Source: Methylotenera_A sp963701715 (GTDB lineage: Bacteria; Pseudomonadota; Gammaproteobacteria; Burkholderiales; Methylophilaceae). Taken from it: DNA of 64,000 bases. The stretch is taken from the NCBI GenBank assembly GCA_963701715.1, contig CAVPAX010000005.1:124001-188000 (forward strand), read 5' to 3'. The number at the start of each line of letters is the position of its first letter. Positions within the stretch are counted from its first letter, which is position 1. Under the pieces are notes generated by a model. That model saw only the letters and a list, made by a program, of their open reading frames with translations, had not been told where the DNA came from and did no database searches. Shown in pieces: positions 19,793 to 28,630 of the stretch. Made by a program: the position numbers and the translations under genes.

Positions 19793-20836
19793 TTATTCAT
19801 TCGCGAATACGTTACCTAATTTATCCATTTCCTCCAAGGCGCGACCGCAACCTCTTGCGACGCAGGTAAGCGGGTCTTCGGCGACAATTACCGGCAAACC
19901 GGTTTCTTCCATTAGCAATCTGTCCAAATCACGTAATAATGCACCGCCACCTGTGAGCACCATGCCTTTTTCGGCAATATCCGCGCCCAGCTCAGGCGGT
20001 GTTTGCTCTAAGGCAGATTTCACCGCCCCTACAATAGCATTCAGCGGTTCAGTCAAAGCTTCTAAAATTTCGTTACTGGAAATGGTAAATTTACGTGGTA
20101 AGCCTTCGGCCAGATTGCGGCCGGTTACTTCCATTTCTAAAACTTCGGAACCTGGGAAAGCAGATCCGATTTTCTTTTTAATAGCTTCCGCAGTAGGTTC
20201 TGAAATTTGCATACCGTAGTTGCGACGAATGTAATCAATAATCGCTTGGTCGAATTTATCGCCGCCTACGCGTTCTGATTTAGCATACACAATACCGCCA
20301 AGTGAAATTACGCCCACTTCGGTAGTACCGCCACCAATATCTACTACCATTGAACCGGTGGCCTCTGCCACAGGCATGTCTGCGCCGATTGCTGCAGCCA
20401 TAGGTTCCTCAATCAAAAATACTTGTTTTGCGCCAGCACGTTCGGCCGATTCTTTAATCGCTCGGCGTTCTACCTGCGTAGAACCAACAGGTACACAAAT
20501 AATAATGCGTGGGCTGGGCGAAAACCAGCGTGAATCATGCACTTTGCGGATAAAGAATTTGAGCATTTGTTCGGTGACAGTAAAATCAGCGATTACACCA
20601 TCTTTCATTGGGCGAATTGCCTGGATATTGGAAGGTGCGCGTCCTAGCATACCCTTGGCATCTGACCCTACTGCCAAGAGTACTTTTTTGCTGTTTGGGC
20701 CGCCTTCTAGACGAATGGCGACGACAGAAGGCTCGTCTAACACAATGCCCTTTCCGCGCGCATAAATAAGGGTGTTGGCTGTGCCCAAATCAATGGCTAA
20801 ATCATTCGAAAAATAACTATTTATGAAACCGAACAT
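19793..20836 (-). CDS. mreB: Rod shape-determining actin homologue MreB
   Basis: This 347-residue cytoplasmic actin-like ATPase forms membrane-bound filaments that orient wall growth. Visible motifs are phosphate-1 I-D-L-G-T-A-N-T, phosphate-2 V-D-I-G-G-G-T-T-E and adenosine L-T-G-G-G-A-L-L. The N-terminal M-F-G-F-I-N-S-Y-F membrane-binding helix is present. A good SD (AGGA) precedes the ATG. It is the first gene of a compact 15-gene unit and is divergent from gatC. Confidence 0.97.
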   Translation of the reverse strand: MFGFINSYFSNDLAIDLGTANTLIYARGKGIVLDEPSVVAIRLEGGPNSKKVLLAVGSDAKGMLGRAPSNIQAIRPMKDGVIADFTVTEQMLKFFIRKVHDSRWFSPSPRIIICVPVGSTQVERRAIKESAERAGAKQVFLIEEPMAAAIGADMPVAEATGSMVVDIGGGTTEVGVISLGGIVYAKSERVGGDKFDQAIIDYIRRNYGMQISEPTAEAIKKKIGSAFPGSEVLEMEVTGRNLAEGLPRKFTISSNEILEALTEPLNAIVGAVKSALEQTPPELGADIAEKGMVLTGGGALLRDLDRLLMEETGLPVIVAEDPLTCVARGCGRALEEMDKLGNVFANE

Positions 20837-20889
20837 ATTGTTTTATCCTGTGCTTTGTGCAAACGTTTGTAAGTCTTATTCAGTGACCC

Positions 20890-20918
20890 TTAGGCCAGCC
20901 TTGAAATCAAGGTATAAT
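20890..20918 (+). promoter_or_regulatory. Candidate sigma-70 promoter for gatCAB
   Basis: A perfect -10 box TATAAT (20913-20918) is preceded at 17 bases by a weak -35 (TTAGGC). It lies in the 182-base mreB/gatC divergent region, about 100 bases before gatC. The region must also hold the mreB promoter, for which I see no convincing match. Confidence 0.5.
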
Positions 20919-21018
20919 AACGTATATTGCAGCTAAAATTAAGATGAATTTACACATTGTTACAAACAAAGTTACAAATGGACTAACTTGTTTTAAATAA
21001 AAAAATTGAAAATTTGTT

Positions 21019-21333
21019 ATGGCACTCACCACCACGGATATTAAACGAATCGCGCACTTAGCGCGGCTTGAAATTAACGAACAAGAAGCTTCTGCAACAC
21101 TCACAAAACTTTCTGGTATTTTAGGTTTAATCGAGCAGATGCAGGCGGTCGATACCGCTGGCATCACACCGATGTCACACTCGCAAGATGTTGTGCAGCG
21201 ATTGCGTGAAGATGTAGTGACTGAATCTAATCAGCGCGAAGAGTTTCAGAAAATTGCACCTGTTCTAGGTAACGGCTCGGCCGAGCGGGCTGTAGATAGC
21301 GGCTTGTACCTTGTACCAAAAGTAATTGAATAA
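21019..21333 (+). CDS. gatC: Aspartyl/glutamyl-tRNA amidotransferase subunit C
   Basis: This 104-residue small subunit wraps around GatA and stabilises the GatCAB complex. Typical features are I-K-R-I-A-H-L-A-R-L near the start, D-T-A-G-I-T-P-M-S-H in the middle and G-L-Y-L-V-P-K-V-I-E at the end. The complex amidates Glu-tRNA(Gln) and/or Asp-tRNA(Asn). It is the first gene of the gatC-gatA-gatB operon. Confidence 0.95.
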   Translation: MALTTTDIKRIAHLARLEINEQEASATLTKLSGILGLIEQMQAVDTAGITPMSHSQDVVQRLREDVVTESNQREEFQKIAPVLGNGSAERAVDSGLYLVPKVIE

Positions 21334-21341
21334 GAAATTTT

Positions 21342-22826
21342 ATGATCAATAGCAGCCTAAAACAGCTCAGCCAGATGCTGGCTAAAAAAGAAGTTTCTAG
21401 CGTTGAAATGACGCAAGCCTTTTTAAATCGTATTCGTCAATTTAACCCAACGATTAATGCTTATATCACGCTAGATGAATCTAGAACACTGACACAAGCC
21501 AAAGCGGCTGATATTCGTATTGAGGCTGGAAATGCTGGGCCTTTGACGGGGATTCCAATCGCACAAAAAGATATTTTTTGTGCCAAAAGCTGGCGAACTA
21601 CTTGTGGATCGAAAATGTTGGAGAGTTTTATAGCTCCGTATGATGCGCATGTGATTAGTCAGTTTGACGCGGCAGGCGCGGTGAATCTAGGCAAAACCAA
21701 TATGGATGAATTCGCAATGGGCTCATCTAACGAAACTTCATATTACGGCGGTGTAAAAAATCCATGGGATTTTGATCGTGTACCTGGCGGTAGCAGCGGC
21801 GGCAGTGCCGCAGCGGTAGCCGCGAGGCTTTGTGCGGCTGCAACAGGCACAGATACTGGCGGCTCGATACGCCAGCCAGCAAGCCTTTGCGGCTTTACTG
21901 GTTTGAAACCGACTTATGGTTTGGTGTCACGCTACGGCATGATCGCGTTTGCATCTAGTCTGGATCAAGCAGGTCCAATGGCGAAAAGTGCTGAAGATTG
22001 TGCAATGATGTTAAACGTCATGGCGGGTTTTGATGAGCGAGACTCTACCAGCTTAAATCGTCCTAAAGAAGATTACACGCGCGGTTTGGCGAACATGTCT
22101 GACACACAGCCTCTCAAAGGTCTGCGTATTGGCTTGCCCAAAGAGTATTTTTCAGAAGGCCTGGAAGCTAATGTTGGTGCGGTTGTACAGGCAGCGATTT
22201 TAGAATATAAAAAGCTGGGCGCAGAAACTGTGGAAATCTCGCTGCCAAACACCAAGCTTTCTATCCCGGTTTATTATGTGCTGGCGCCTGCGGAAGCCAG
22301 CTCTAATCTGTCGCGATACGATGGCGTGCGTTATGGGCACCGCGCGGCAGAATATACCGATTTGATGGACATGTATTGCAAGAGTCGTGCTGAGGGTTTT
22401 GGGGCAGAAGTAAAACGCCGTATTCTCATTGGCACCTATGTATTAAGTGCGGGTTATTATGATGCTTACTACCTTAAGGCTCAACAAATTCGACATTTAA
22501 TAGCGGATGACTTCAAGCAGGCATTCAAAAAGTGCGACATTATTATGGGGCCAACTGCCCCTTCAACTGCGTTCAAGGCTGGTGAAAAAGCCGATGATCC
22601 TGTGGCTATGTATTTGCAGGACGTGTATACCATTGCGACTAATTTAGCCGGTTTGCCAGGCATGAGTATCCCTGCCGGCTTTAGTAACGGCTTGCCTGTG
22701 GGTCTGCAATTGATGGGCAATTATTTTGATGAGGCGCGCATGTTGGATGTTGCGCATGCGTATCAACAAGTGACGGATTGGCATACGCAGATGCCCGATT
22801 TAAATGCGCCAGAAGGTTTGGAATAA
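21342..22826 (+). CDS. gatA: Aspartyl/glutamyl-tRNA amidotransferase subunit A
   Basis: This 494-residue amidase-signature enzyme releases ammonia from glutamine for the GatB site. The catalytic triad is visible as Lys76 (A-Q-K-D), cis-Ser151 (in P-G-G-S-S-G-G-S) and Ser175 (T-D-T-G-G-S-I-R-Q-P). It starts eight bases after gatC and ends one base before gatB. Confidence 0.97.
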   Translation: MINSSLKQLSQMLAKKEVSSVEMTQAFLNRIRQFNPTINAYITLDESRTLTQAKAADIRIEAGNAGPLTGIPIAQKDIFCAKSWRTTCGSKMLESFIAPYDAHVISQFDAAGAVNLGKTNMDEFAMGSSNETSYYGGVKNPWDFDRVPGGSSGGSAAAVAARLCAAATGTDTGGSIRQPASLCGFTGLKPTYGLVSRYGMIAFASSLDQAGPMAKSAEDCAMMLNVMAGFDERDSTSLNRPKEDYTRGLANMSDTQPLKGLRIGLPKEYFSEGLEANVGAVVQAAILEYKKLGAETVEISLPNTKLSIPVYYVLAPAEASSNLSRYDGVRYGHRAAEYTDLMDMYCKSRAEGFGAEVKRRILIGTYVLSAGYYDAYYLKAQQIRHLIADDFKQAFKKCDIIMGPTAPSTAFKAGEKADDPVAMYLQDVYTIATNLAGLPGMSIPAGFSNGLPVGLQLMGNYFDEARMLDVAHAYQQVTDWHTQMPDLNAPEGLE

Positions 22827-22827
22827 T

Positions 22828-24273
22828 ATGGAATGGGAAGTGGTTATTGGGTTAGAAACCCATACTCAGCTAAAAACCAAAACAAAAATTTTTAGTGGCG
22901 CCAGTACTGAGTTTGGTGCAGAGCCTAACACGCAAGCATGTGAGGTTAGTATTGCCTTGCCGGGTGTATTGCCAGTGCTGAATAAAAAAGCAGTGGAATG
23001 CGCGATTAAATTCGGGCTTGCTATCAACGCCGAAATTGCACCACGCTCGGTGTTTGCGCGTAAAAATTATTTTTACCCGGATTTACCCAAAGGCTACCAA
23101 ATTAGCCAATATGAGCTGCCTGTGGTCGGCAAAGGCGCAGTGACTATTCAAGTGCCTGCGGTAGGCAAAAATCCAGCATATGAAAAAGTCATTCATATCA
23201 CGCGCGCGCACTTGGAAGAAGATGCGGGTAAATCGGTGCATGGTGCGGTGGAAGGCATGAGCGGCATCGACCTGAACCGTGCGGGTACGCCGTTGCTAGA
23301 AATTGTGACCGAGCCGGATATGCGCTCTGCAGCCGAAGCAGTGGCTTACGCTAAAAAACTGCACGAGCTGGTACAATGGATCGACATTTGCGACGGCAAT
23401 ATGCAGGAAGGCAGTTTCAGGTGTGACGTCAATGTTTCTGTGCGCCCAAAAGGTACGGAAAAGCTGGGCACGCGCCGTGAAATCAAGAACCTAAACTCGT
23501 TCAAATTCATGCAGCAAGCGATTGAATACGAAACACACTGGCAGATTGAAACACTGGAAGATGGCGGCACTATCCATCAGGCCACGGTGCTGTTCAACCC
23601 TGATACAGGTGAAACGCGTGCGATGCGTAGCAAAGAGGAGGCTAACGATTATCGTTACTTCCCAGACCCTGATTTGCTGCCTTTGGAAGTGACTGAAGCC
23701 GACAGGTTGCGTGTGAAGGAGACGATGCCGGAATTGCCAGAAGCGATGAAAGCACGTTTTGAAGCGGATTTTGGCCTCACCAGTTATGATGCCGCCACAC
23801 TGACAGCAAGTCGGCATATCGCGGATTATTTTGTTGCTACAGTCAATGCGGGAGCAGATGCAAAACCTGCAGCCAATTGGGTGATGGGTGCCGTTTCTGC
23901 TAAGCTCAATGCCGAGGAAAAATCGATTGCCTGCAGCCCAATATCCACGCGGTCTCTGGCGGCATTGCTGAAGCGTATTCAAGACGGCACAATTTCTAAC
24001 AACGCTGCTAAGCAAGTGTTTGAGGTGCTCTGGGCGGGTGAAACCGATGTGGATGCAGTGATTGAAAAGCTAGGCTTAAAACAAGTCTCTGACACTGGCG
24101 CGATTGAGGCGATTATCGACGAAGTGTTAGCGCAAAACCAAGCGATGGTAGAAGAGTTTAAAGCAGGTAAAGAAAAAGCTTTTAATGCATTAGTCGGTCA
24201 AGCCATGAAGGCTTCCAAAGGCAAAGCAAATCCTGCGCAAGTAAATGAAATTTTAAAGAGAAAACTCGGCTAA
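22828..24273 (+). CDS. gatB: Aspartyl/glutamyl-tRNA amidotransferase subunit B
   Basis: I chose the ATG at 22828 (481 residues), one base after the gatA stop. It is preceded by AGAAGG, and the protein then starts M-E-W-E-V-V-I-G-L-E-T-H like other GatB proteins. An ATG at 22804 inside gatA would add eight unrelated residues. GatB carries the kinase/transamidase site (P-D-L-P-K-G-Y-Q-I-S-Q-Y) and a C-terminal YqeY-like tRNA-binding domain. Its end overlaps the convergent DUF4124 gene by four bases. Confidence 0.97.
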   Translation: MEWEVVIGLETHTQLKTKTKIFSGASTEFGAEPNTQACEVSIALPGVLPVLNKKAVECAIKFGLAINAEIAPRSVFARKNYFYPDLPKGYQISQYELPVVGKGAVTIQVPAVGKNPAYEKVIHITRAHLEEDAGKSVHGAVEGMSGIDLNRAGTPLLEIVTEPDMRSAAEAVAYAKKLHELVQWIDICDGNMQEGSFRCDVNVSVRPKGTEKLGTRREIKNLNSFKFMQQAIEYETHWQIETLEDGGTIHQATVLFNPDTGETRAMRSKEEANDYRYFPDPDLLPLEVTEADRLRVKETMPELPEAMKARFEADFGLTSYDAATLTASRHIADYFVATVNAGADAKPAANWVMGAVSAKLNAEEKSIACSPISTRSLAALLKRIQDGTISNNAAKQVFEVLWAGETDVDAVIEKLGLKQVSDTGAIEAIIDEVLAQNQAMVEEFKAGKEKAFNALVGQAMKASKGKANPAQVNEILKRKLG

Positions 24274-24992
24274 TTCGCGTATTGCTTAATAGGCTGGGTA
24301 GGCGTTACTGTGCCTGCAGCGGTTGGATTTGCAGTAAGAATGGCATCCAGTGAAACTGTGCCAGAATCGGCACTAGCAGGTTGTTTTAATGCGATAAAAC
24401 GCGCTTTTTCTTGTGTGAAATGTTTTCTTGTTGCTTCAATGTTCAGTTTGCGTTGCACAATTTGATTGTCTATTCGGGCAGACTCTGCCTGTGATTGCTT
24501 GATTTCATCGCTTAAATAGGGCGGTAATGGTTTATTGCGCGCGCGGATGTTTTCTGCAGTTTTTTTATTGCGTATGATGCGGGCATCAACATTTTCCTTT
24601 TGTTGAGTAAGTGCTTGTAAAGCCGCCTGATCCATTTGCATGCTGCGGTCACGTGCTAAATCAATTTCCTCAGCTTTAGTGTAGGAAGCTAATAAAATGC
24701 TGTCTTTACGTTCCTGCTCAAGTTTGTGCTGGTCCAAAGTCTCATTTTTCTTATCGGCTACATTGTTTCTTTTTAAAACAATGCCTTGCGTATTCATTTC
24801 TGCATTGCTGCGGCCAGCTTCCTGCGCAGGCAATTTGTCGCCATAGTGTGTTACCCCTTTACTATCGACCCATTTGACAATCTTTTTACTGCTTCCGGAA
24901 TTTGGGGAGCTAGCTTCATTTTTATTTGCAGCATGTGCAATATTTGAAAATGCGAATATTGCCGCTACTACTATATAGAGTATTTTTTGCAT
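24270..24992 (-). CDS. DUF4124 domain-containing secreted protein
   Basis: This 240-residue protein has an N-terminal signal peptide (cleavage near A-H-A-A-N, about residue 21). A DUF4124 motif follows (V-K-W-V-D-S-K-G-V-T-H-Y-G-D, about 38-51). The remainder is a charged, probably coiled-coil region (about 85-200). The family is widespread in beta- and gammaproteobacteria with unknown function, probably periplasmic. A second, shorter DUF4124 gene lies at 60877-61386. It may share transcripts with upstream pyrE, 18 bases away. Confidence 0.8.
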   Translation of the reverse strand: MQKILYIVVAAIFAFSNIAHAANKNEASSPNSGSSKKIVKWVDSKGVTHYGDKLPAQEAGRSNAEMNTQGIVLKRNNVADKKNETLDQHKLEQERKDSILLASYTKAEEIDLARDRSMQMDQAALQALTQQKENVDARIIRNKKTAENIRARNKPLPPYLSDEIKQSQAESARIDNQIVQRKLNIEATRKHFTQEKARFIALKQPASADSGTVSLDAILTANPTAAGTVTPTQPIKQYAN

Positions 24993-25010
24993 TTATACTT
25001 AACCATCCAG

Positions 25011-25652
25011 TTATGTTACGCCATATTGTTGGCGATATTTCTGAATGTTAAGCAAGTGTTGTGCCATATCTTGTTGATTTGATACATATTCTAATAAATC
25101 ACTTAAATTAGCAATGGCACATACAGGTAAATGATGCAAGGTTTCTACCTCTTGCACAGCTGAAAGATCACCTAAACCTTTTTCTTGTCTATCAAGTGCA
25201 ATAGCCACCCCGCAAGGCTCGGCGCTATGTTGACGGATTAAATCAATAGATTCGCGCACGGATGTACCTGCTGAAATGACGTCATCGATGATGAGTACTC
25301 TTCCATGCAGCGGTGCCCCGACGATAACACCGCCTTCTCCATGATCTTTAGCTTCTTTGCGGTTATAAGCATATGGAAAATTGTGACCATTTTTGGCAAA
25401 TGCGATGGCAATACTTGCCGCTAAAGTGATGCCTTTGTATGCGGGGCCGTACAGCATATCGAATCGAATACCTGATTTTTCGATGCTATTGGCGTAGAAT
25501 TCGCCTAACTTAAGTAGGCTCTCGCCATCATTAAACAGGCCGGCATTAAAGAAATACGGGCTCAAGCGCCCTGCTTTGGTTTTGAATTCACCGAATTTTA
25601 ACACCTGTTTTTTGACTGAAAACGCGATAAACTCTTGGCTAATTTGTGACAT
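25011..25652 (-). CDS. pyrE: Orotate phosphoribosyltransferase
   Basis: This enzyme makes orotidine 5'-phosphate from orotate and PRPP in pyrimidine synthesis. The start at 25652 gives M-S-Q-I-S-Q-E-F-I-A-F and 213 residues, the usual size; the longer open frame upstream would run into xthA. Key segments are Y-G-P-A-Y-K-G-I-T, the Y-N-R-K-E-A-K-D-H-G-E-G-G loop and the PRPP motif V-L-I-I-D-D-V-I-S-A-G-T-S. It is divergent from xthA with only 24 bases between start codons. Confidence 0.95.
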   Translation of the reverse strand: MSQISQEFIAFSVKKQVLKFGEFKTKAGRLSPYFFNAGLFNDGESLLKLGEFYANSIEKSGIRFDMLYGPAYKGITLAASIAIAFAKNGHNFPYAYNRKEAKDHGEGGVIVGAPLHGRVLIIDDVISAGTSVRESIDLIRQHSAEPCGVAIALDRQEKGLGDLSAVQEVETLHHLPVCAIANLSDLLEYVSNQQDMAQHLLNIQKYRQQYGVT

Positions 25653-25676
25653 AACAGAATGAATTGAAAGTAAATA

Positions 25677-26447
25677 ATGCGCATTATAACTGCGAATTTG
25701 AATGGAATACGCTCCGCGGCTAACAAGGGATTCTTTGCCTGGCTGCAAAAGCAGCAAGCCGATGTGGTTTGCCTACAGGAAATCAAGGCACAAGCTACAG
25801 ATATGACAGCAGAAATGTTGGGTCCGGAAGGCTATTTTAGCTATTTTCATTATGCCGAGAAAAAAGGTTACAGCGGTGTAGGCATTTACTGTAAAACCAA
25901 GCCGGACGCAGTGATTGAAGGTTTTGGTATTGTAGATATTGACTCTGAAGGTCGTTATTTGGAATGCCAGTTTGGCAACTTAAGTGTAGTTTCACTTTAT
26001 TTGCCAAGCGGCTCCAGCGGCGAAGAGCGGCAAGCATTTAAGTTTAGCGTGATGGCTCGTATCATGCCGCATTTGGAGGCGCTGGCCAAGAATGGTCGTG
26101 ATGTTGTCATTTGTGGTGATTGGAATATCGCGCATCAGGAAATAGATTTAAAAAATTACAAAGGCAACAGAAAGAATTCTGGATTTTTGCCTGAAGAGCG
26201 TGCCTGGTTAACGGATTTGTTCAATCGTGTAAATTGGGTAGATGTTTACCGAAAGCTGCATCCCGATACTACAGATGAATGTTACACATGGTGGAGTAAC
26301 CGCGGTGCTGCTTATGATAAAAATGTGGGCTGGCGGCTGGATTACCAAATTGCGACACCGGAGTTTGCAAAAAGGGCTTTTCAGTCAACTATTTACAAAG
26401 ATGAGCGTTTCAGCGATCATGCTCCTTTGATTATTGATTATAAATAG
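25677..26447 (+). CDS. xthA: Exodeoxyribonuclease III / AP endonuclease
   Basis: This 256-residue protein of the exonuclease-endonuclease-phosphatase fold repairs abasic sites. Motifs are the start M-R-I-I-T-A-N-L-N-G-I-R-S, L-Q-E-I-K (metal-binding Glu), G-D-W-N-I-A-H and the C-terminal S-D-H-A-P-L-I-I-D (catalytic Asp-His pair). It has almost no upstream spacer, so its promoter must lie within or beside the start of pyrE. Confidence 0.95.
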   Translation: MRIITANLNGIRSAANKGFFAWLQKQQADVVCLQEIKAQATDMTAEMLGPEGYFSYFHYAEKKGYSGVGIYCKTKPDAVIEGFGIVDIDSEGRYLECQFGNLSVVSLYLPSGSSGEERQAFKFSVMARIMPHLEALAKNGRDVVICGDWNIAHQEIDLKNYKGNRKNSGFLPEERAWLTDLFNRVNWVDVYRKLHPDTTDECYTWWSNRGAAYDKNVGWRLDYQIATPEFAKRAFQSTIYKDERFSDHAPLIIDYK

Positions 26448-26455
26448 CTGACATT

Positions 26456-27343
26456 TTGCTAAAAATTACCCCTAAAAAAACGAGATATATATCTTTGTTT
26501 GTATTTGCGATGTTGCAATTTGCGACTGATCATGCAATTGCTGGCTCTGTAGCAGTACCATCCGCCATCAGCAATGTTTATTCTGATATTGATATGCGCG
26601 TCAGGCTCTCTACAAAGGCGAGTGCACTTGCTTGTGCGGCCGAGCAATGTGCGGAAAATTCAGCTTTTGATGCGCGCGTACAGTCTTTGGGACGTTATCT
26701 GCGTAAGGCTGCCGCTATGGTGTATCCGCAGCATGAGAAAGTCATTAACAGCTTTAATTTTTCAGTGGCTGAGAAACGAGAAGCGGGCACGGCTTCTAAT
26801 AATAAAGGGGCGGTGGTCGTGTTTCGAGGCGTGCAAGATTTGCAATTGAGTGATGATGCGCTGGGCTTTGTGATTGCACGCGAGATGGCACACGTGATGG
26901 CGGGACACCATGTTACAAATACCTCCACCAAGCTAATTATTTCAGCATTGGCTAGCGTGTTGTTTCCAGCCGCCGCCATCATTGGTGCTTCCAGCACTGC
27001 CGCGCAGGCAAGCACGGCCACAACGCTTATTACCAGCGCAGCATCTACTGCTACATCAATGGTAGGTAGCGAGGTGGCTATGGCAAAAATGAAACCAACA
27101 CAGCTTAATCAGGCCGATGAAATTGCGTACTACATCATGGAAAAAAGTGAATGGGACATGCGTTCTGCCGAAAGTGTGCTGACACAGAGCGATCCTCCTC
27201 AAACAGCATGGATGCTTGATTTACAAGCTAGCCAGAATTATTTACAAAGCATGATAGAAAAAGAGGATGTTGCAAATTTAATGCTTGAAAAGGAGACTGC
27301 AATGGAAATAGCAGAAGTTAGCAAAAAAAATGTGAGGTTTTAA
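26456..27343 (+). CDS. M48-like protein with degenerate zinc site, secreted
   Basis: This 295-residue protein starts at TTG (26456), which gives a normal signal peptide (cleavage near A-I-A-G). The next ATG at 26510 would remove it. A segment around residue 140 aligns with the M48 metallopeptidase helix but reads A-R-E-M-A-H-V-M-A-G-H-H: the first zinc His of HExxH is Arg142, while Glu143 and His146 remain. The third-ligand region reads L-N-Q-A-D-E (217-222), with Asn218 where M48 has Glu. A small-residue, hydrophobic stretch (about 158-205) may be membrane-associated. It is probably not an active zinc protease. It lies eight bases after xthA. Confidence 0.6.
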   Translation: MLKITPKKTRYISLFVFAMLQFATDHAIAGSVAVPSAISNVYSDIDMRVRLSTKASALACAAEQCAENSAFDARVQSLGRYLRKAAAMVYPQHEKVINSFNFSVAEKREAGTASNNKGAVVVFRGVQDLQLSDDALGFVIAREMAHVMAGHHVTNTSTKLIISALASVLFPAAAIIGASSTAAQASTATTLITSAASTATSMVGSEVAMAKMKPTQLNQADEIAYYIMEKSEWDMRSAESVLTQSDPPQTAWMLDLQASQNYLQSMIEKEDVANLMLEKETAMEIAEVSKKNVRF

Positions 27344-27366
27344 ATTACGCCTGAATTGCGTATGCC

Positions 27367-28620
27367 TTACAAAGCATTTTCATTTTCCTTCACAGTATTC
27401 CAAGGCGCAATTTTTAGAAGTAAAAGCATGCCAGGGATAGCCAAAATAAAACATAAAATAAAGAATTTAAACCAGCCCAAGTTTTCTACCATATAGCCAG
27501 TAGCGGCATTGGCAAAGGTGCGTGGGACAGCCGCAAGGCTGGTGAATAAAGCAAATTGTGTCGCGGTGTAAAGTGGGTGCGTAGTGTGCGCGATATATGC
27601 TACAAACGCCGCTGTCCCGAGCCCGACACCGAAAGCTTCTACGCCAATTACCAAGCCAAGTACCACTAAATTATGTGATACGGTGGCAAGCCAGGCGAAT
27701 CCTAGAATTGCAATCATTTGCACTATGCCAAATACCCACAGCGCACGGTTAATGCCCAACCTAAACATCCAAACACCGCCCATCAAGCCGCCAATAACAC
27801 TTGGCCACAAGCCCGCATTTTTGGCGATCAGGCCGATTTCTGTTTTAGTGTAACCCATGTCTAAATAAAATGGCGTCGCGAGCGCAGTGGCCATGCTATC
27901 ACCAAGTTTGTAGAGAAAAATAAACGCTAAAATTAACAAGGCTGAATTTAATCCATTGCGTCCGATAAACTCTTTAAAAGGCTCTACTACAGCAGCGTGC
28001 AATGTTTTTGGCGCACCATTTTTTAACAAAGGCTCTGTGACCAGTAGTGTCATAATAAGACCTGGCAGCATAAAGAGTGCTGTAATCAGAAAAACGCTGC
28101 TCCATGCCATATGATCGGCCAAAATCAATGAAAGCGAGCCCGGCACTAAACCTGCGATTTTGTAGGCATTGACGTGAACAGCGTTACCTAACCCCAGTTC
28201 TTCATCAATCAAAAGTTCGCGGCGGTAGGCGTCCAATACAATATCCTGACAGGCGCTAAAAAATGCGACGAGTGTAGCTAGGTAGGCGATTGTCCAGATA
28301 TCCAGTTGTGGGTTAAAAGCGCCAAAAATCGGGATAGACACTAAAAGGAATAATTGTGTAATCATCAGCCAGCCTCGTCTGCGTCCTAATGGCGGTGTGT
28401 AGCGATCGAATAAGGGTGCCCACAAGAATTTCCATGTAAATGGCAAGTTGATGAGGGCAAATAATCCGATGGCTTTAAGATTAACACCCTCAGAGCGCAA
28501 CCAAGCGGGCAGCAAGCTGATAAGAATATACAACGGTAAACCGGAGCTAAAACCGGTAAAAATGCAGATGAGCATTTTTTTGCTCAAAAGCGATTGCCAG
28601 ATTGAGGTGTTGTTGTCCAC
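27367..28620 (-). CDS. ampG: AmpG-type muropeptide MFS transporter
   Basis: This 417-residue, 12-helix major facilitator protein resembles AmpG, which imports GlcNAc-anhydroMurNAc peptides for wall recycling. Family features are G-F-S-S-G-L-P-L-Y in helix 1, the loop F-D-R-Y-T-P-P-L-G-R-R-R-G-W and Q-D-I-V-L-D-A-Y-R-R-E. It sits ten bases after metW at the end of the hemA operon run; functional linkage to those genes is not apparent. Confidence 0.88.
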   Translation of the reverse strand: MDNNTSIWQSLLSKKMLICIFTGFSSGLPLYILISLLPAWLRSEGVNLKAIGLFALINLPFTWKFLWAPLFDRYTPPLGRRRGWLMITQLFLLVSIPIFGAFNPQLDIWTIAYLATLVAFFSACQDIVLDAYRRELLIDEELGLGNAVHVNAYKIAGLVPGSLSLILADHMAWSSVFLITALFMLPGLIMTLLVTEPLLKNGAPKTLHAAVVEPFKEFIGRNGLNSALLILAFIFLYKLGDSMATALATPFYLDMGYTKTEIGLIAKNAGLWPSVIGGLMGGVWMFRLGINRALWVFGIVQMIAILGFAWLATVSHNLVVLGLVIGVEAFGVGLGTAAFVAYIAHTTHPLYTATQFALFTSLAAVPRTFANAATGYMVENLGWFKFFILCFILAIPGMLLLLKIAPWNTVKENENAL

Positions 28621-28630
28621 TAACCGGCTT

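Noticed and set aside
22804..22827. Upstream ATG at 22804 as the gatB start
   Set aside because: It lies inside gatA and adds eight residues not typical of GatB; ATG 22828 has a ribosome binding site and the family N-terminus.
23491..24015. 174-codon minus-strand open frame inside gatB
   Set aside because: Overlaps clearly coding gatB sequence and shows no recognisable domain.
25653..25757. Longer N-terminus for pyrE starting at 25757
   Set aside because: It would overlap the start of xthA and adds 35 residues not found in PyrE; ATG 25652 gives the usual length.
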